A stretch of 54,298 nt of DNA, taken from assembly GCA_018266895.1 (NCBI GenBank), contig JAFDZQ010000065.1:1-54298 (forward strand), read 5' to 3'. The position numbers and the translations under genes were made by a program. Below, piece by piece: positions 41,768 to 51,204 of this stretch; position 1 is the stretch's first letter; each line of letters begins with the position of its first letter. The notes under the pieces were generated by a model. That model was not told the DNA's origin. It saw nothing but the letters and a program-made list of their open reading frames with translations, and ran no database searches. This DNA comes from Bacteroidota bacterium. GTDB taxonomy: Bacteria > Bacteroidota > Ignavibacteria > Tepidaquicellales > Tepidaquicellaceae.

Positions 41768-43359
41768 GGATTTAGTTTATTGAAATTTGTTTTATAAACT
41801 TTCATTTCATCTCCTCCGCAGATAGTGTTATTTTCCAGATAAGCGCTTGTAAGAAATGTGAGCTCATTTCCGTATTTCGCAAGATATTCCTTAAACCATT
41901 CATCATAAATAATAATATAAGTAACATTATTTTTTTTTAATAGATAATTTAATGAGTCAAGGTTATCATCCCATGTATATGTCCTGTACTTAAGTATCTC
42001 AGGGGTAATAAGCCCCGCCATGTCAATAATCCGGTTCTTTGAAATGAAACCGATTGCTCCGATATCATTCACTGCTATTGTTTCATTTCTGCTGACATTG
42101 CTCTTTACCCAGTTAGCAAGTTTAACCTGCTGGCTGTTAATATTATCCGTGTTAAAACCAAGAGCTGCTGCGAATATGAAATAATTCACCAGAGAAAAAA
42201 CAGGGATGAGGTATAACACATATTTTTTTTCCGAAACGAATTGCCTGAATCTTGAAAACCTGACTTTACCGGAAATTTTAAAAAATACAAATACGGATAC
42301 CAGATTTATGAAAGGTATGACCGGGAAAAGATATCTTACGTGATGTCTCCAGTTAGGTATCAGCACCGAAGAAACCAGAGGCAGCAGTATTATCCACAGA
42401 AAAATAAGATTCAAATATTTCAGCTCTGAAAAATATTTTTTCAGATTGAACACATAAAAAAATACCGATACAATGTAAAATACTCCTGTGAAAGGATTAT
42501 CTTTCAGAAAATTAAATAATGCTGTTTTTACGTATTCATAATTCGGAATCAGATGAAATGATCCTCCCTGACCTCTGAATGTATTCGGGAAAAAATGCCC
42601 GCTGATTTTATATGAAAAAATAAGATAGGGGACTGTAACTATCAGGAATATGATTACTGAAAACAAGATGATCCGGAATTCTGTTTTCAGCTTATCTGAT
42701 CTGTACAGATTCAGGCTAAGATCAAACAGATATAAAGTAAAAAAAAGAAATCCTTCGGGTCTTGATATGGTTGCAAGTGTCAGGAACAAGGCAGGATAAA
42801 GATTGACTGTGTCATGTTTAAGATTCTTAATGTGAAAATATACACCGAGTATGCAGAAAAATGTAAACATCGTTGTTTCCATCCCTGACAATGCCGACCA
42901 GGCGAATCTTCCGTTAAGTATTGTAAGCAAAGCTGTAAGCATTGATATTGATTCTGGATTGTACACACCGGAGCTCAGATTCCGGTAAAGAGAATCGTTG
43001 TTTTCAAATACAATAAGCGATACTCTGTAAATAAATAAGCAGCAGAGAAAATGAAATGAGGCAGACAGAAAAACAGAATTAAATATAAAATGTTGAGTAA
43101 TAAAACTGAAAGTCCCGAGTACAATTACATATAAAGGCGAAGTAGTGCCTGCTGTGTATTCACCCGGGTTGAACTGAAAAAAATTACCCTTTGAAAAATT
43201 ATCGGCAAACTGAAAATGTATCCATGTATCATCAAGCGGCACGCCCATCTTTCCGTCCGTAAGAATATACTGGAATATAAAAAATATCAGATAAGTCAGA
43301 GTGCAAAGCAGAAATATACAAATCGGATTTCTTTGCTTGCCGTTACTCAATACCTGCAT
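41764..43359 (-). CDS. GT-C family membrane glycosyltransferase
   Basis: A 531-residue protein with about ten or more membrane segments and a soluble C-terminal part. The N-terminal loop has VPLDDTWIHFQFADNF, then FQFNPGEYTAGTTSPLYV, the DD motif of GT-C enzymes that use polyprenyl-phosphate sugars. The spacing and the NPGE..G.TSPL pattern resemble AftB-like arabinofuranosyltransferases, but close relatives serve other sugars too. The end contains a periplasmic-type domain (AVNDIGAIGFISKNRIIDMAGL). It is the first gene of the 43359-39720 operon. Confidence 0.75.
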   Translation of the reverse strand: MQVLSNGKQRNPICIFLLCTLTYLIFFIFQYILTDGKMGVPLDDTWIHFQFADNFSKGNFFQFNPGEYTAGTTSPLYVIVLGTFSFITQHFIFNSVFLSASFHFLCCLFIYRVSLIVFENNDSLYRNLSSGVYNPESISMLTALLTILNGRFAWSALSGMETTMFTFFCILGVYFHIKNLKHDTVNLYPALFLTLATISRPEGFLFFTLYLFDLSLNLYRSDKLKTEFRIILFSVIIFLIVTVPYLIFSYKISGHFFPNTFRGQGGSFHLIPNYEYVKTALFNFLKDNPFTGVFYIVSVFFYVFNLKKYFSELKYLNLIFLWIILLPLVSSVLIPNWRHHVRYLFPVIPFINLVSVFVFFKISGKVRFSRFRQFVSEKKYVLYLIPVFSLVNYFIFAAALGFNTDNINSQQVKLANWVKSNVSRNETIAVNDIGAIGFISKNRIIDMAGLITPEILKYRTYTWDDNLDSLNYLLKKNNVTYIIIYDEWFKEYLAKYGNELTFLTSAYLENNTICGGDEMKVYKTNFNKLNP

Positions 43360-43369
43360 ATAAATAAAA

Positions 43370-43388
43370 GAGCGGGATTTACCCGCTC
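43370..43388 (-). terminator. Terminator after the acyl-CoA mutase gene
   Basis: GAGCGGG (43370-43376) pairs with CCCGCTC (43382-43388) around a 5-base loop. On the minus strand it is followed by TTTTATTTA. It lies after the mutase stop and before the GT-C gene start, so the GT-C operon may need its own promoter. Confidence 0.75.
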
Positions 43389-43425
43389 AATAAAACATTA
43401 TAAAATTAAATAAGAAAATTTCCTT

Positions 43426-45090
43426 TTAAAAAACAGACTGCTCTTCATAAACTCCGAAAACTTCCTTAAGCTCGCCGCACATTTCACCAAGAGTCACATA
43501 CTTCCTTGCGCAGTCAAGTACAACAGGCATTAAATTCTTCCCGTCCACTGCTGCTTTGTTTAAATCCTTCAGACAGTTCTTTACGTCTTCCTGATTTCTT
43601 GAAGCTTTAAGTTCTTTTAGTCTCTTTACCTGTTTCTCTTCCACTTCTTTCGAGATTTGCAGTATCGGAATATCGATCTTTTCATTTTCTTCAACGAATT
43701 CATTCACGCCGACAACGATTTTTTCTTTTTTATCAAGTTCAAGCTGATACTTGTATGCTGCATCTGCTATCTCTCTCTGAAAAAATCCGTTTTCAATGCA
43801 TGGTATTACACCTCCCTGTGAATCAATAAGATCGAAATATCTCTCTGCTTCAGCTTCTATATCGTCAGTCAGTTTTTCGACATAATAACTTCCTCCGAGC
43901 GGATCTGCGACATTGATCACTCCGTGTTCGTAAGCAATGATCTGCTGGGTTCTTAATGCAATTTTAACCGCTTTGTCTGAAGGCAATGCAAGAGTTTCAT
44001 CCATTGAATTTGTATGAAGACTCTGTGTTCCTCCGAGTACGCCGGCAAGAGCTTCGATAGCAGTTCTTACAATATTATTCTCAGGCTGCTGAGCTGTAAG
44101 CGAACAACCTGCTGTCTGCGTATGAAATCTTAAAGTCCAGGACTTCGGATTTTTAGCCCCGTATTTATTTTTCATTCTCTTTGCATAAATTCTTCTTGCC
44201 GCTCTGAATTTTGCTATCTCTTCAAAGAAATCAAGATGTGAATTAAAGAAATGAGAAATTCTCGGAGCGAAGGAATCAACATCCATTCCTCTTTCAATGC
44301 ATGCTTCTATATAAGCAAAGCCGTCTGCAAGCGTAAATGCAAGTTCCTGTGCTGCTGTCGAACCCGCTTCTCTTATATGATATCCGCTGACGCTGACAGG
44401 ATTAAAATTCGGAACTTCATTAGTCGAATATTCGATCATGTCAGTAATAATTCTCATCGAAGCTTTTGGCGGATAAATGTATTCTTTCTGAGCAATGTAT
44501 TCTTTTAAAATGTCATTCTGAAGTGTTCCGTTTAATTTGCTGAAAGGAACGCCCTGCTTTTCCGCAACACCAAGATAAAATGCATATACCATAATGGCAG
44601 GGGAGTTGATCGTCATTGAAGTGGAGACTTTATCCAGAGGGATTCCGTCAAAAAGAATTTCCATGTCCTGCAATGAAGATATCGCAACTCCGCAAATTCC
44701 GACTTCACCTTCGGATATCGGAGCATCTGCATCCCATCCCATAAGTGTCGGCATGTCAAAAGCAGTTGATAATCCCGTCTGACCGTGAGCAAGCAAATAT
44801 TTGAAACGCTGATTGGTGTCTTCCGGAGTCCCGAATCCTGCGAACTGTCTCATAGTCCATAACTTTCCGCGGTACATATTGTGATGAATGCCTCTTGTAT
44901 AGGGATATTCGCCGGGGTAACCTATTTCATTATAATAATTAGTTTCTTTAACGTCTTCAGGAGTGTAACAGATATCAAGTTCTCTTCCGCTGAGTGAAGT
45001 GAATTTCATTCCATTGGTTTTTACCTTATCGGCAGTTTCTTTCCATTCGGATTTAGAAGCGCTCTTTCTGGGTTCTGAGATATTTTTCAT
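43426..45090 (-). CDS. Acyl-CoA (probably methylmalonyl-CoA) mutase large subunit
   Basis: B12-dependent carbon-skeleton mutase, 554 residues. It holds only the catalytic barrel: [20 protein letters not shown], then [17 protein letters not shown], with the CoA/substrate Arg in ASMRIITDM and the catalytic His in [23 protein letters not shown] and [13 protein letters not shown] are also seen. The cobalamin-binding domain that many mutases carry at the C-terminus is missing; a separate small subunit must supply it and is not in the window. The residue at the Tyr89 position of the Propionibacterium enzyme is His (RGIH), as in many two-subunit relatives, so ethylmalonyl- or other acyl-CoA substrates cannot be excluded. 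The start has a predicted promoter box nearby. Confidence 0.9.
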   Translation of the reverse strand: MKNISEPRKSASKSEWKETADKVKTNGMKFTSLSGRELDICYTPEDVKETNYYNEIGYPGEYPYTRGIHHNMYRGKLWTMRQFAGFGTPEDTNQRFKYLLAHGQTGLSTAFDMPTLMGWDADAPISEGEVGICGVAISSLQDMEILFDGIPLDKVSTSMTINSPAIMVYAFYLGVAEKQGVPFSKLNGTLQNDILKEYIAQKEYIYPPKASMRIITDMIEYSTNEVPNFNPVSVSGYHIREAGSTAAQELAFTLADGFAYIEACIERGMDVDSFAPRISHFFNSHLDFFEEIAKFRAARRIYAKRMKNKYGAKNPKSWTLRFHTQTAGCSLTAQQPENNIVRTAIEALAGVLGGTQSLHTNSMDETLALPSDKAVKIALRTQQIIAYEHGVINVADPLGGSYYVEKLTDDIEAEAERYFDLIDSQGGVIPCIENGFFQREIADAAYKYQLELDKKEKIVVGVNEFVEENEKIDIPILQISKEVEEKQVKRLKELKASRNQEDVKNCLKDLNKAAVDGKNLMPVVLDCARKYVTLGEMCGELKEVFGVYEEQSVF

Positions 45091-45117
45091 GAAAAAAATT
45101 TAATTTTTTTATTGTTG

Positions 45118-45125
45118 CAAATATA
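45118..45125 (-). promoter_or_regulatory. Predicted -7 box for the acyl-CoA mutase gene
   Basis: On the minus strand TATATTTG matches TAnnTTTG exactly, 27 bases before the mutase ATG. A T-rich stretch lies at the -33 distance without a clear TTTG. Confidence 0.45.
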
Positions 45126-45199
45126 AAATAATTCTGCCCTAAAATGAATTCATAAATAAAATAAAGACTTATTCCGTTGATTGCCTTTGAGAAGTATTT

Positions 45200-45877
45200 T
45201 TAAAATGAAAAGTAAACTGCGAGTCCGAATTTTACATTTTCACTATGAAAGTTAATTGTAGAAGAACTGCTCTCAGATTTTTCAAATGGATCTGAATAAT
45301 TGTCCGATGTAGTCGTTGTTTTTCCGAAGTTAAAACTGTAACTGTATTCAGCAAACAAACTTAATTTCCTGAAAATAAAATATTCTGTTCCGATACCAAC
45401 TAAAGGACCATAACTCAAATACTTTGACTTGCTGTAACCATTGGTGTATTCCCTAAGAGAATTCCCAAATGAGTAATTACATCCGGTAAATCCATATACA
45501 TTGAATATATCTAAAGGATTCAGGTAATAGATGTAAATAAGATTTACAGAGTAGTATGCTTCTGATTCCTTGAGAAAATCATTGTTATCGTTTTCCTGTA
45601 GAACATAATTCCCGCTAAAACTCAATCTCAAAGCCGAGTGCGAAGACAAATGTCTTTTGATTGATAAAGTCGCATCATCAAAGTTGCCTAAGGTGAAGTT
45701 ACTGTTTATTGCAAATTGAATTGAATAGAAACCTTTTTTAAGTGAATTGATATCAGTTTTCCTTTTTGCAGAAGAATCCTGAGAAGAGAATGAATCAATT
45801 ACCTGTGATAGAATATTCTGAGATGAAACAATGGAAATTATAACCGCAAAAAATATTATAAAAAATGAGTTCTTCAT
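45200..45877 (-). CDS. Exported beta-barrel-like protein of unknown function
   Basis: A 225-residue protein with a signal peptide (residues 1-25, FFAVIISIVSS core, ending near LSQ). The mature part alternates short amphipathic strands with many Tyr, Ser and Asn, such as HSALRLSFSGNYVL, EAYYSVNLIYIYYL, FRKLSLFAEYSYSFNFG and the final VKFGLAVYFSF. The aromatic last residue is common in outer-membrane barrels. A serine-rich loop (SEKSESSSS-like, about 198-206) lies near the end. No family was recognised. It lies between the mutase gene and a terminator and has its own reading direction with both neighbours. Confidence 0.6.
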   Translation of the reverse strand: MKNSFFIIFFAVIISIVSSQNILSQVIDSFSSQDSSAKRKTDINSLKKGFYSIQFAINSNFTLGNFDDATLSIKRHLSSHSALRLSFSGNYVLQENDNNDFLKESEAYYSVNLIYIYYLNPLDIFNVYGFTGCNYSFGNSLREYTNGYSKSKYLSYGPLVGIGTEYFIFRKLSLFAEYSYSFNFGKTTTTSDNYSDPFEKSESSSSTINFHSENVKFGLAVYFSF

Positions 45878-45920
45878 TTTATTCAGTGCTTAATTTTAAA
45901 AGTATATAAATTTAAAAACA

Positions 45921-45953
45921 AAAAGGTGTTATAATGAACTTATAACACCTTTT
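45921..45953 (-). terminator. Terminator after the DUF937 gene
   Basis: AAAAGGTGTTATAA (45921-45934) pairs with TTATAACACCTTTT (45940-45953), a perfect 14-bp stem with a 5-base loop. On the minus strand it ends in TTTTTGTTTTT. Confidence 0.88.
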
Positions 45954-45972
45954 CAATAAATAAAGAATTTGT

Positions 45973-46557
45973 TTAATTCTTTCCGCCGAGAAGACCGCCG
46001 AGTATATCCATCAATGGATTCGACTGATTCTGCTGTCCTGCCTGCTTTGTACCGGAAATCATGCCGACAACATCATCCAATATACTTCCGTCGCCGTTCT
46101 GATCCAGGAATGAAGCAAAACCGCTTGAACCCTGCGGATTATTATCCCTGCTTTTTGTAAGATATGCGAGAATAAGAGGCGCAACAATGGGGATAATCTT
46201 TGCGGCAGTTGATGCATTGATGCCGAATTTTTCGGAAAGCATATTTGTGACAGAACTTCCGGAATTACCGAGCAAACCTCCGAGATCAGGATCCAAATTT
46301 CCCTGATTCAATTTATTCTGCAACAGTCCGTCTACATTATCAAGAACTCCCGGGTCTCCGTATTTATTTAGTATATGATCAACTCTTTCCTGACCGCCGT
46401 TATTGGCGCTCTGATTCTTCAGTCCGCCGAGGATCATTGGTGCAAGAACAGGGATTATCTGATTAATTACAGACTGATCAACTCCCAGTGTCGAACTGAT
46501 CTTTTCAGTAGCTCCGCCGCTTAAATTTCCTAAAAGATCACTTATGAAATCTGACAT
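45973..46557 (-). CDS. DUF937 domain protein
   Basis: A 194-residue protein of the DUF937 family. It is Gly- and Asn-rich and repeats short helical units such as LGVDQSVINQIIPVLAPMIL and FGINASTAAKIIPIVAPLIL, in line with the family's internal duplication. DGSILDDVVGMISG has an EF-hand-like look (DQNGDGSILDDV), which could bind calcium. No signal peptide is seen. The function of the family is unknown. It starts with ATG after an AAGGAGAT site and is transcribed alone. Confidence 0.82.
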   Translation of the reverse strand: MSDFISDLLGNLSGGATEKISSTLGVDQSVINQIIPVLAPMILGGLKNQSANNGGQERVDHILNKYGDPGVLDNVDGLLQNKLNQGNLDPDLGGLLGNSGSSVTNMLSEKFGINASTAAKIIPIVAPLILAYLTKSRDNNPQGSSGFASFLDQNGDGSILDDVVGMISGTKQAGQQNQSNPLMDILGGLLGGKN

Positions 46558-46649
46558 TTTATCTCCTTATTAATTTAATTGTGTAAATAAATTAGTTATT
46601 TACAATTTACATAACATAACACTTAAAATATATTTAAAAATAGAATTAA

Positions 46650-47381
46650 TTACTTTTTTTGTTTTTTTAATTCTGAAATTATGTCTTCAGGAAGCGGGTA
46701 TCCGTTTTTCACCTTCAGACAGGCAACATGCAGGTGAGTCTTTCCGCCTTTTAAAATTGCTTTTCTGCCTGTTCTCCCAACCTCACCGATCTTGTCTCCT
46801 TCTGTAATTACATCTCCCGGTTTTACACTGACTAAAGACAAATGAGAATAATAAAAAATACAGCTGTTTGTTACATCAAATATTTTCACGTACCGTCCTC
46901 CTCGAAGCAATGAACCGGGATTCCAGGTTGTGTCAGTAGCTACAACTACTCCCGAAGACATACTGACTACATCAACGGGCTTTAGCGTAACATCATCCAT
47001 CAGATCTTTGTTGCTGTCCGGGATCATAATGTCATGAGCCGGATGACCCTTTGTATTGCTGCCCTGAAAATAATCGTAACCTGATTTTCTGTAATCATTT
47101 CCGTTATCCCTGTAGTAAAATGACGAATAATTTTTCAACGGAAAAACCCAATCATTCCTGCCAGTCATTACTCCTCGCTGTTTTCTGAAATAAGATCTGA
47201 CTTCAGGTTCATATTCTTTCATCAGTTCAAGAGCTTTACCTTTTTCAATAAGGGAATTAACAATAAGCGAATCAAGAACATCCCATTTGTCGCAGATATT
47301 TTTACTCTGAGAAAAAGTAACTGACTGAAGAAATAAAAGCGCTACGGTTATGTTAAAAATAAAAATTTTCAAATTATTCAA
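46650..47381 (-). CDS. M23 family metallopeptidase, exported
   Basis: A 243-residue LytM/M23-type peptidase that probably cuts cell-wall cross-links. Residues 1-25 form a signal peptide. The zinc motif HxxxD lies in GHPAHDIMIPD. The core strands SSGVVVATD, KIFDVTNSCIFYYSHLS and VKPGDVITEGDKIGEVGRTG follow. The HLHV motif (THLHVACLKV) completes the zinc site. The full set of zinc ligands suggests an active enzyme rather than a degenerate one. It lies 9 bp after the aconitase gene in the same direction. Confidence 0.88.
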   Translation of the reverse strand: MNNLKIFIFNITVALLFLQSVTFSQSKNICDKWDVLDSLIVNSLIEKGKALELMKEYEPEVRSYFRKQRGVMTGRNDWVFPLKNYSSFYYRDNGNDYRKSGYDYFQGSNTKGHPAHDIMIPDSNKDLMDDVTLKPVDVVSMSSGVVVATDTTWNPGSLLRGGRYVKIFDVTNSCIFYYSHLSLVSVKPGDVITEGDKIGEVGRTGRKAILKGGKTHLHVACLKVKNGYPLPEDIISELKKQKK

Positions 47382-47390
47382 CTGTTCAGA

Positions 47391-49637
47391 TTATTTTTTC
47401 GATGCCATGTGATTTAAAGCGCTTCCGCTTTTAAACCAGCCGATCTGCTGTTCATTAAAAGTATGATTCAGCATTATTTCATCCGAAGTGCCGTCATTAT
47501 GATTAACAATCATTTTTACCATCTTACCCGGAGTTAAATCCTTAACCAGTATATCAATTTTGTCGTCTTCCCGAATTTTATCATAATCAGACGGATCCGC
47601 AAATGTTAACGGAAGCATTCCCTGCTTTTTCAGATTTGTTTCATGTATCCTTGCAAATGATTTTACAATGATCGCTTTGCCTCCGAGAAATCTCGGCTCC
47701 ATAGCCGCATGTTCCCGTGATGAACCCTCACCGTAATTTTCTTCTCCGATAACGACCCATCCTGTTTTTTTATCTTTGTACTGTCGTGCAACTCTCGGCA
47801 CTTCCTCGTATTTTCCGTTAAGCTGATTTTTGACGGAATTCATCTTGTCATTAAAACTGTTAACCGCTCCTATGAACATGTTATTTGAAATATTATCAAG
47901 ATGACCTCTGTACTTCAGCCACGGACCTGCCATGGAAATATGATCAGTAGTGCATTTGCCTTTTGCTTTCAGCAAAATATGCAGTCCTTTATAATCTTTA
48001 TCCAGATCATGCATTTTAAACGGCTCCAGCTTTTCTAATCTCTGGCTTTCGGGATTAATTACTACTTCAACTTCAGTGCCGTCTTTAACAGGGGCGACAA
48101 ATCCGTCACCGCCTTTCAGAAATCCGTGTTCGGGAAGTTCATTTCCTTTTGGAACTTCGAGTTTTACTTCTTCGCCTCTTGCATTTTTGATTGTATCTGT
48201 CATCGGATTAAATGTAAGTCTGCCTGCAAGAGCAAGAGCCGTGACAATTTCTGGTGAAGCGACAAAAGAATGCGTAGCTGAATTACCGTCATTTCTTTTT
48301 GAAAAATTTCTGTTATAAGAAGTAATGATCGAATTTTTTTCACCCTCTTTTACATCATGTCTTTTCCACTGACCTATACATGGTCCGCAGGCATTTGCCA
48401 GAACCAGACCGCCGACCTTTTCAAAAATATCCAGTTGTCCGTCGCGTTTTATGGTCTCAAATATCTGATCCGATCCGGGTGTAATAGTAAATTCAGATTT
48501 AACTTTTATTCCGATATCTATTGCCTGTTTTGCGACTGAAGCGGCTCTTTCCATATCTTCATAAGAAGAATTCGTACAGCTTCCGATCAGACCAACTTTC
48601 AGTTCTTCGGGATAATTATTTTCTTTAACAGCAGCTTTGAATTTCGAAATCGGCCATGCAAGATCAGGAGTATAAGGACCGTTAACATGTGGCTCAAGTT
48701 CAGACAGGTTTATCTCAATTATCTGATCATAATATTTTTCACTTCCTTCATCAGCTTTGAGGTAATCTGATAATTCATTAGCAAGATTTCCGATCTCTTC
48801 GCGTTCAGTCGCTTTCAGATATGCAAACATTCTCTTGTCATAAGGAAAGAGGGAAGTAGTAGCACCGATTTCCGCACCCATATTGCAAATTGTTCCTTTT
48901 CCCGTACAGGATATGGAAGCAGTGCCTTCGCCGAAATATTCTATAATTGCACCCGTGCCGCCTTTGACAGTCAGAATACCTGCTAATTTTAAAATTACAT
49001 CTTTCGGAGACGTCCAGCCTTTTAATTTACCTGTAAGTTTTACTCCTGTGATTTTGGGAAACTTAAGCTCCCATGCCATTCCGGACATTACATCCACTGC
49101 ATCAGCGCCGCCGACTCCAATTGCGATCATTCCAAGCCCTCCGGCATTCGGAGTGTGAGAATCAGTCCCGATCATCATTCCGCCGGGGAATGCATAATTC
49201 TCCAGTACAACCTGATGAATAATTCCCGCACCCGGTTTCCAGAATCCGAGTCCGTATTTATTCGAAACGCTTGAAAGGAATTCATATACTTCCTTATTGT
49301 CGCCGTAAGCTCTGAGCAGATCATTCTTAGCGCCGACTTCAGCTTCGATAAGGTGATCGCAGTGGACAGTTGAGGGAACTGCAACTTTCGGAATCCCCGC
49401 AGACATGAACTGCAGCAAAGCCATCTGTGCTGTTGCATCCTGCATAGCAACGCGGTCAGGTTTGAAATCGGTAAAATCTATCCCTCTTTCATAAGGTTTA
49501 TCCGGCTTATTCCAGAGATGAGCGTAAAGAATTTTTTCCGTGTATGTCAAAGGTCTACCAAGCAGCTTTTTTGCATCGTCAACCTTTGATTTGAAATTTT
49601 TGTAAACGGCTTTGATTAAATCTAAATCGAATATCAT
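47391..49637 (-). CDS. Aconitate hydratase, mitochondrial-like type
   Basis: TCA-cycle enzyme that interconverts citrate and isocitrate, 748 residues, with a 4Fe-4S cluster. The three cluster cysteines are visible: one in [14 protein letters not shown] and two in [11 protein letters not shown]. The [12 protein letters not shown] and [20 protein letters not shown] motifs are typical, and the C-terminal swivel domain has [21 protein letters not shown]. The length and the N-terminal layout fit the mitochondrial-like type rather than AcnA (about 890) or AcnB. Confidence 0.96.
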   Translation of the reverse strand: MIFDLDLIKAVYKNFKSKVDDAKKLLGRPLTYTEKILYAHLWNKPDKPYERGIDFTDFKPDRVAMQDATAQMALLQFMSAGIPKVAVPSTVHCDHLIEAEVGAKNDLLRAYGDNKEVYEFLSSVSNKYGLGFWKPGAGIIHQVVLENYAFPGGMMIGTDSHTPNAGGLGMIAIGVGGADAVDVMSGMAWELKFPKITGVKLTGKLKGWTSPKDVILKLAGILTVKGGTGAIIEYFGEGTASISCTGKGTICNMGAEIGATTSLFPYDKRMFAYLKATEREEIGNLANELSDYLKADEGSEKYYDQIIEINLSELEPHVNGPYTPDLAWPISKFKAAVKENNYPEELKVGLIGSCTNSSYEDMERAASVAKQAIDIGIKVKSEFTITPGSDQIFETIKRDGQLDIFEKVGGLVLANACGPCIGQWKRHDVKEGEKNSIITSYNRNFSKRNDGNSATHSFVASPEIVTALALAGRLTFNPMTDTIKNARGEEVKLEVPKGNELPEHGFLKGGDGFVAPVKDGTEVEVVINPESQRLEKLEPFKMHDLDKDYKGLHILLKAKGKCTTDHISMAGPWLKYRGHLDNISNNMFIGAVNSFNDKMNSVKNQLNGKYEEVPRVARQYKDKKTGWVVIGEENYGEGSSREHAAMEPRFLGGKAIIVKSFARIHETNLKKQGMLPLTFADPSDYDKIREDDKIDILVKDLTPGKMVKMIVNHNDGTSDEIMLNHTFNEQQIGWFKSGSALNHMASKK

Positions 49638-49709
49638 GTTAGTATATTGTTATGTTTTTAAATGTAGCAATTAAAATATTTTTTGCTGTTAAATTTAGTT
49701 TTTATATTT

Positions 49710-50423
49710 TCAATTCGTATAAACGAGGTTTTCTTCTTTCAAAAGTTCCATTCCCTTAAACTTCAGCAGCAATTGCGCTACTGTCACAACATCCTTCTGA
49801 CAATAAGTTTTGATTCTTTCCAGATCTTTATCTATCCAGTAAACCCTCCAGACCTGACTTCCGTCAATGTCGTCCTTTGGAGAATTTATTCCGAAAACTG
49901 CTGCAAGTAAATTAAGCGAAGTATAGCTTTTATAATCTCCGAACTTCCACAGATCCATCGTATCCAGATGCTTTACTTCCCATGGCTTTTTACCGGCATT
50001 ATCAAGTGATGCCGGAATTTGAATCCCGTTAATCAGACATCTTCTTGATATGTAGGGAAAATCAAATTCTTTTGAATTATGCCCGCAAAGAATATAATTA
50101 TTAGAATCCAGAAGTTCAGAAAATTCAATCAGCAAATCTTTTTCATCATCTCCGTAAAAAGATTTCAAACGAAATGAATATTCGTTTTTATTTTCATCAA
50201 AAGTATAAAGCCCTGCTGTTATGCAAATTATCTTTCCGAACTCAGAATAAATGCCTGCACGATCATATACATCAGCAGCAGTAACATCGTCTTTTACATA
50301 GCTACTCATTTTCTTAGTCCATAGCTTTTGCCATTTCTCATTAAGTTCATCATAAGATGAATACTGCGGAACAGTTTCAATGTCAAGAACTAATACATTT
50401 TTCAAGTTAATGTCTTCAAGCAT
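49710..50423 (-). CDS. Predicted 3'-5' exonuclease (PolB-exonuclease-like)
   Basis: A 237-residue RNase H-fold protein of the DNA polymerase B exonuclease-like family (PF10108). DEDD-type acidic residues are visible: LVLDIETVPQY (Asp, Glu), CGHNSKEFDFPYI (Asp), and the final CQKDVVTVAQLL (Asp). Its DNA or RNA target is unknown. It starts with ATG only 3 bases after the vapC stop, so it is coupled to the vapBC pair in one operon; such proteins usually stand alone. The next gene, aconitase, is 72 bp away. Confidence 0.82.
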   Translation of the reverse strand: MLEDINLKNVLVLDIETVPQYSSYDELNEKWQKLWTKKMSSYVKDDVTAADVYDRAGIYSEFGKIICITAGLYTFDENKNEYSFRLKSFYGDDEKDLLIEFSELLDSNNYILCGHNSKEFDFPYISRRCLINGIQIPASLDNAGKKPWEVKHLDTMDLWKFGDYKSYTSLNLLAAVFGINSPKDDIDGSQVWRVYWIDKDLERIKTYCQKDVVTVAQLLLKFKGMELLKEENLVYTN

Positions 50424-50426
50424 GAT

Positions 50427-50804
50427 CTATGTTTTAATTTTATGAAGTTTCAAATCATCTATATATTTAAAATCTTTAGAATTAAAAGTAAATAATTCAA
50501 TTGAATTTTCTAAACAAGTAGCGGCAATAAAGGCATCTGGTATTGATAAACCATGACTCTTTGAGTAAGTTTTTATTAACTTGATTGCAGTTTGAGAAAT
50601 CTCTTCGCTTATCAGAATAATTCCAAAATCATCAAAGAATTTTTCAAATTTCCTGATTTCAATTCTATTAATTGCTCCGACATAAATTTCCATCAGAACA
50701 ATTGGATTAACATTCACTTCAATTGATTTTAAATAAACCAACAACTCTTTTCTACCTTTAAAAATATCAATGAAAACATTCGTATCTACTAAGACCTTGT
50801 CCAT
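50427..50804 (-). CDS. vapC: VapC-type PIN-domain toxin
   Basis: A 125-residue PIN-domain ribonuclease. The acidic residues are present: Asp7 (VLVDTNVFID), Glu39 (VLMEIYVG), and Asp in LSIPDAFIAATCLE with a second Asp in FNSKDF. VapC toxins cut tRNA or other RNA and are blocked by a VapB antitoxin. Its start overlaps the antitoxin stop by 16 bp. The exonuclease gene follows after 3 bases. Confidence 0.88.
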   Translation of the reverse strand: MDKVLVDTNVFIDIFKGRKELLVYLKSIEVNVNPIVLMEIYVGAINRIEIRKFEKFFDDFGIILISEEISQTAIKLIKTYSKSHGLSIPDAFIAATCLENSIELFTFNSKDFKYIDDLKLHKIKT

Positions 50805-51022
50805 GCTTTTTTTCTTAATTCTTTTGCATTTTCAACAGAGCTTTGATTTGTTGGGAATCTATTCTTCCAGATCCCAACAATGCTTTCGTCAATATTTTTC
50901 TTTTTTGTTGATCGTGATTTCATCTTTTCAAACTTGTCAATAAGCTTTTCAGCTTCCGCTTGATCTGAAATTCTGTATTCCAATTTGATTTTTTTTGGAA
51001 TTTTTAAAATTATTTCTCCCAT
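50789..51022 (-). CDS. vapB: Antitoxin of the vapBC pair
   Basis: A 77-residue protein that starts at the ATG 51020-51022; an upstream in-frame start at 51076 would add 18 residues that match nothing typical. The N-terminus GEIILKIPKKIKLEYRI resembles the beta strand of small antitoxins that form dimers, and the centre is a Lys- and Glu-rich helix followed by an AKELRKKAWTRS tail likely to wrap the toxin. No recognisable DNA-binding family (AbrB, RHH) could be firmly assigned. It overlaps vapC by 16 bp. Confidence 0.7.
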   Translation of the reverse strand: MGEIILKIPKKIKLEYRISDQAEAEKLIDKFEKMKSRSTKKKNIDESIVGIWKNRFPTNQSSVENAKELRKKAWTRS

Positions 51023-51176
51023 GATATTTACATTTATTTGTTTAAAGTTAGCTGAAAACTCCCGGCTAAAATACAAGGATCGGTAATATCTTCATTTGTA
51101 AACACCTATCTAAATACATATCCATTTAAAATGATTTCAATTTTCAATTTCTTAGTGGGCGCAGGAATACCTTTAT

Positions 51177-51201
51177 TTCTTGCCAATCTGATTGGCAAGA
51201 A
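51177..51201. terminator. Hairpin after the DUF255 gene
   Basis: TTCTTGCCAAT (51177-51187) and ATTGGCAAGAA (51191-51201) form an 11-bp stem with a CTG loop. It is just after the DUF255 stop, but its tail (ATAAAGG on the minus strand) is a poor U-run. The CCAATC...GATTGG core also occurs in the 26519-26946 palindromes. Confidence 0.5.
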
Positions 51202-51204
51202 TCA

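Noticed and set aside
43426-45090. His at the Tyr89 position of acyl-CoA mutase as an unusual change
   Set aside because: The RGIH pattern is common in two-subunit mutase large subunits, so it was recorded as a substrate uncertainty and not as a finding.
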